A DNA stretch of 22,210 nt, taken from positions 1-22,210 of IMG/VR virus record IMGVR_UViG_3300032293_000333; one strand, written 5' to 3'. Below, one piece after another: positions 22,122 through 22,210 of the stretch. The DNA is from a virus. The notes beneath the pieces are model-generated. The model searched no databases, was not told where the DNA came from, and worked only from the letters and a program-made list of their open reading frames with translations. The translations under genes were made by a program, and so were the position numbers. The stretch's first letter is position 1, and each line of letters begins with the position of its first letter.

Positions 22122-22135
22122 GCAACTTTCACAAC

Positions 22136-22210
22136 ATGGAAACACAAGACATGATCAACGAAGAAGAGGTCCGGCGCCTTCCGCTCTGGAAGGACTGGAT
22201 CGAACGCAAC
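22136..22210 (+). CDS. Start of a gene cut by the window end
   Basis: Twenty-five codons from ATG 22136 (METQDMINEEEVRRLPLWKD), open to the last base. A second in-frame ATG at 22151 may be the true start. The sequence is acidic then has an aromatic-rich helix (LPLWKDWIERN). The region before it is the terminal repeat unit and an ACAAC leader, the same arrangement as before the 191-residue gene, which supports a real start. The function is unknown. Confidence 0.6.
   Translation, partial: METQDMINEEEVRRLPLWKDWIERN

Noticed and set aside
21111-22130. Hairpins as ordinary intrinsic terminators
   Set aside because: Stems are only 5-6 bp with a three-base gap before four or five T, tandem copies occur in one gap, and the loop is conserved. 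A terminator does not need a fixed loop, so termination alone does not explain them, though partial termination is possible.
21781-22145. Minus-strand Pro/Ala/Cys-rich ORFs over units 3-5
   Set aside because: They are the reverse complement of the GGY pentamers and run through hairpins. There is no start context and no protein-like composition.

Overview
The window is one continuous, entirely plus-strand stretch of a tailed-phage genome (siphovirus-like, free phage or prophage). It carries the packaging, head, connector and tail genes, a lysis/tail-fibre insert, and the beginning of a different, repeat-punctuated gene region at the right end. No integrase, repressor, tRNA or host gene is visible, so free phage and prophage cannot be separated. 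The DNA is GC-rich. Most start codons lack a clear Shine-Dalgarno sequence: spaced genes are preceded by A/C-rich leaders, and tightly packed genes are joined by four-base stop/start overlaps (ATGA, GTGA or TTGA at 279, 908, 1930, 5771, 10505, 10832, 11011, 12264, 13058 and 14029). This suggests a host outside the standard Proteobacteria/Firmicutes. A Verrucomicrobiota/PVC host is my guess but cannot be proven here.

Layout. 1-3774: small ORF, terminase small-subunit-like protein, beta-class DNA adenine/cytosine-N4 methyltransferase, GpA-family large terminase. 3826-7933: small connector-position ORF, lambda-family portal, and a single 720-residue ORF joining a ClpP-like head maturation protease to the major capsid protein. 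7945-8672: small ORFs and a very strong hairpin. 8675-11302: a tail-fibre/lysis insert (S74 autoprocessing fibre, probable fibre partner, two small membrane proteins, and a lipoprotein nested out of frame in another ORF). 11307-14592: structural, connector and tail-tube genes in the usual order. 14597-20319: short tape measure, tail proteins including a tandem paralogous pair, and a 924-residue tail protein.

20320-22210 differs in style. Small genes (46-residue ORF, lysozyme-like protein, a 191-residue protein that may have a RAMP/Cas7-like fold, and the start of another gene) each have their own intergenic region. Two of these regions hold the most unusual sequence in the window: five units of a composite repeat. 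Each unit is an ATTTTC box touching or following a stop codon or previous hairpin, then 8-14 pentamers of pattern NNGGY in strict 5-base phase (53 of 55 pentamers keep GGY by my count), then a short ACG-containing spacer, then a 5-6 bp hairpin whose stem sequence varies with compensatory changes while the hexaloop stays RCGGYA, then ACA and the next ATTTTC box. I know of no described element with this form. It looks like a structured RNA or cassette-boundary element, and it is the main candidate for something undescribed.
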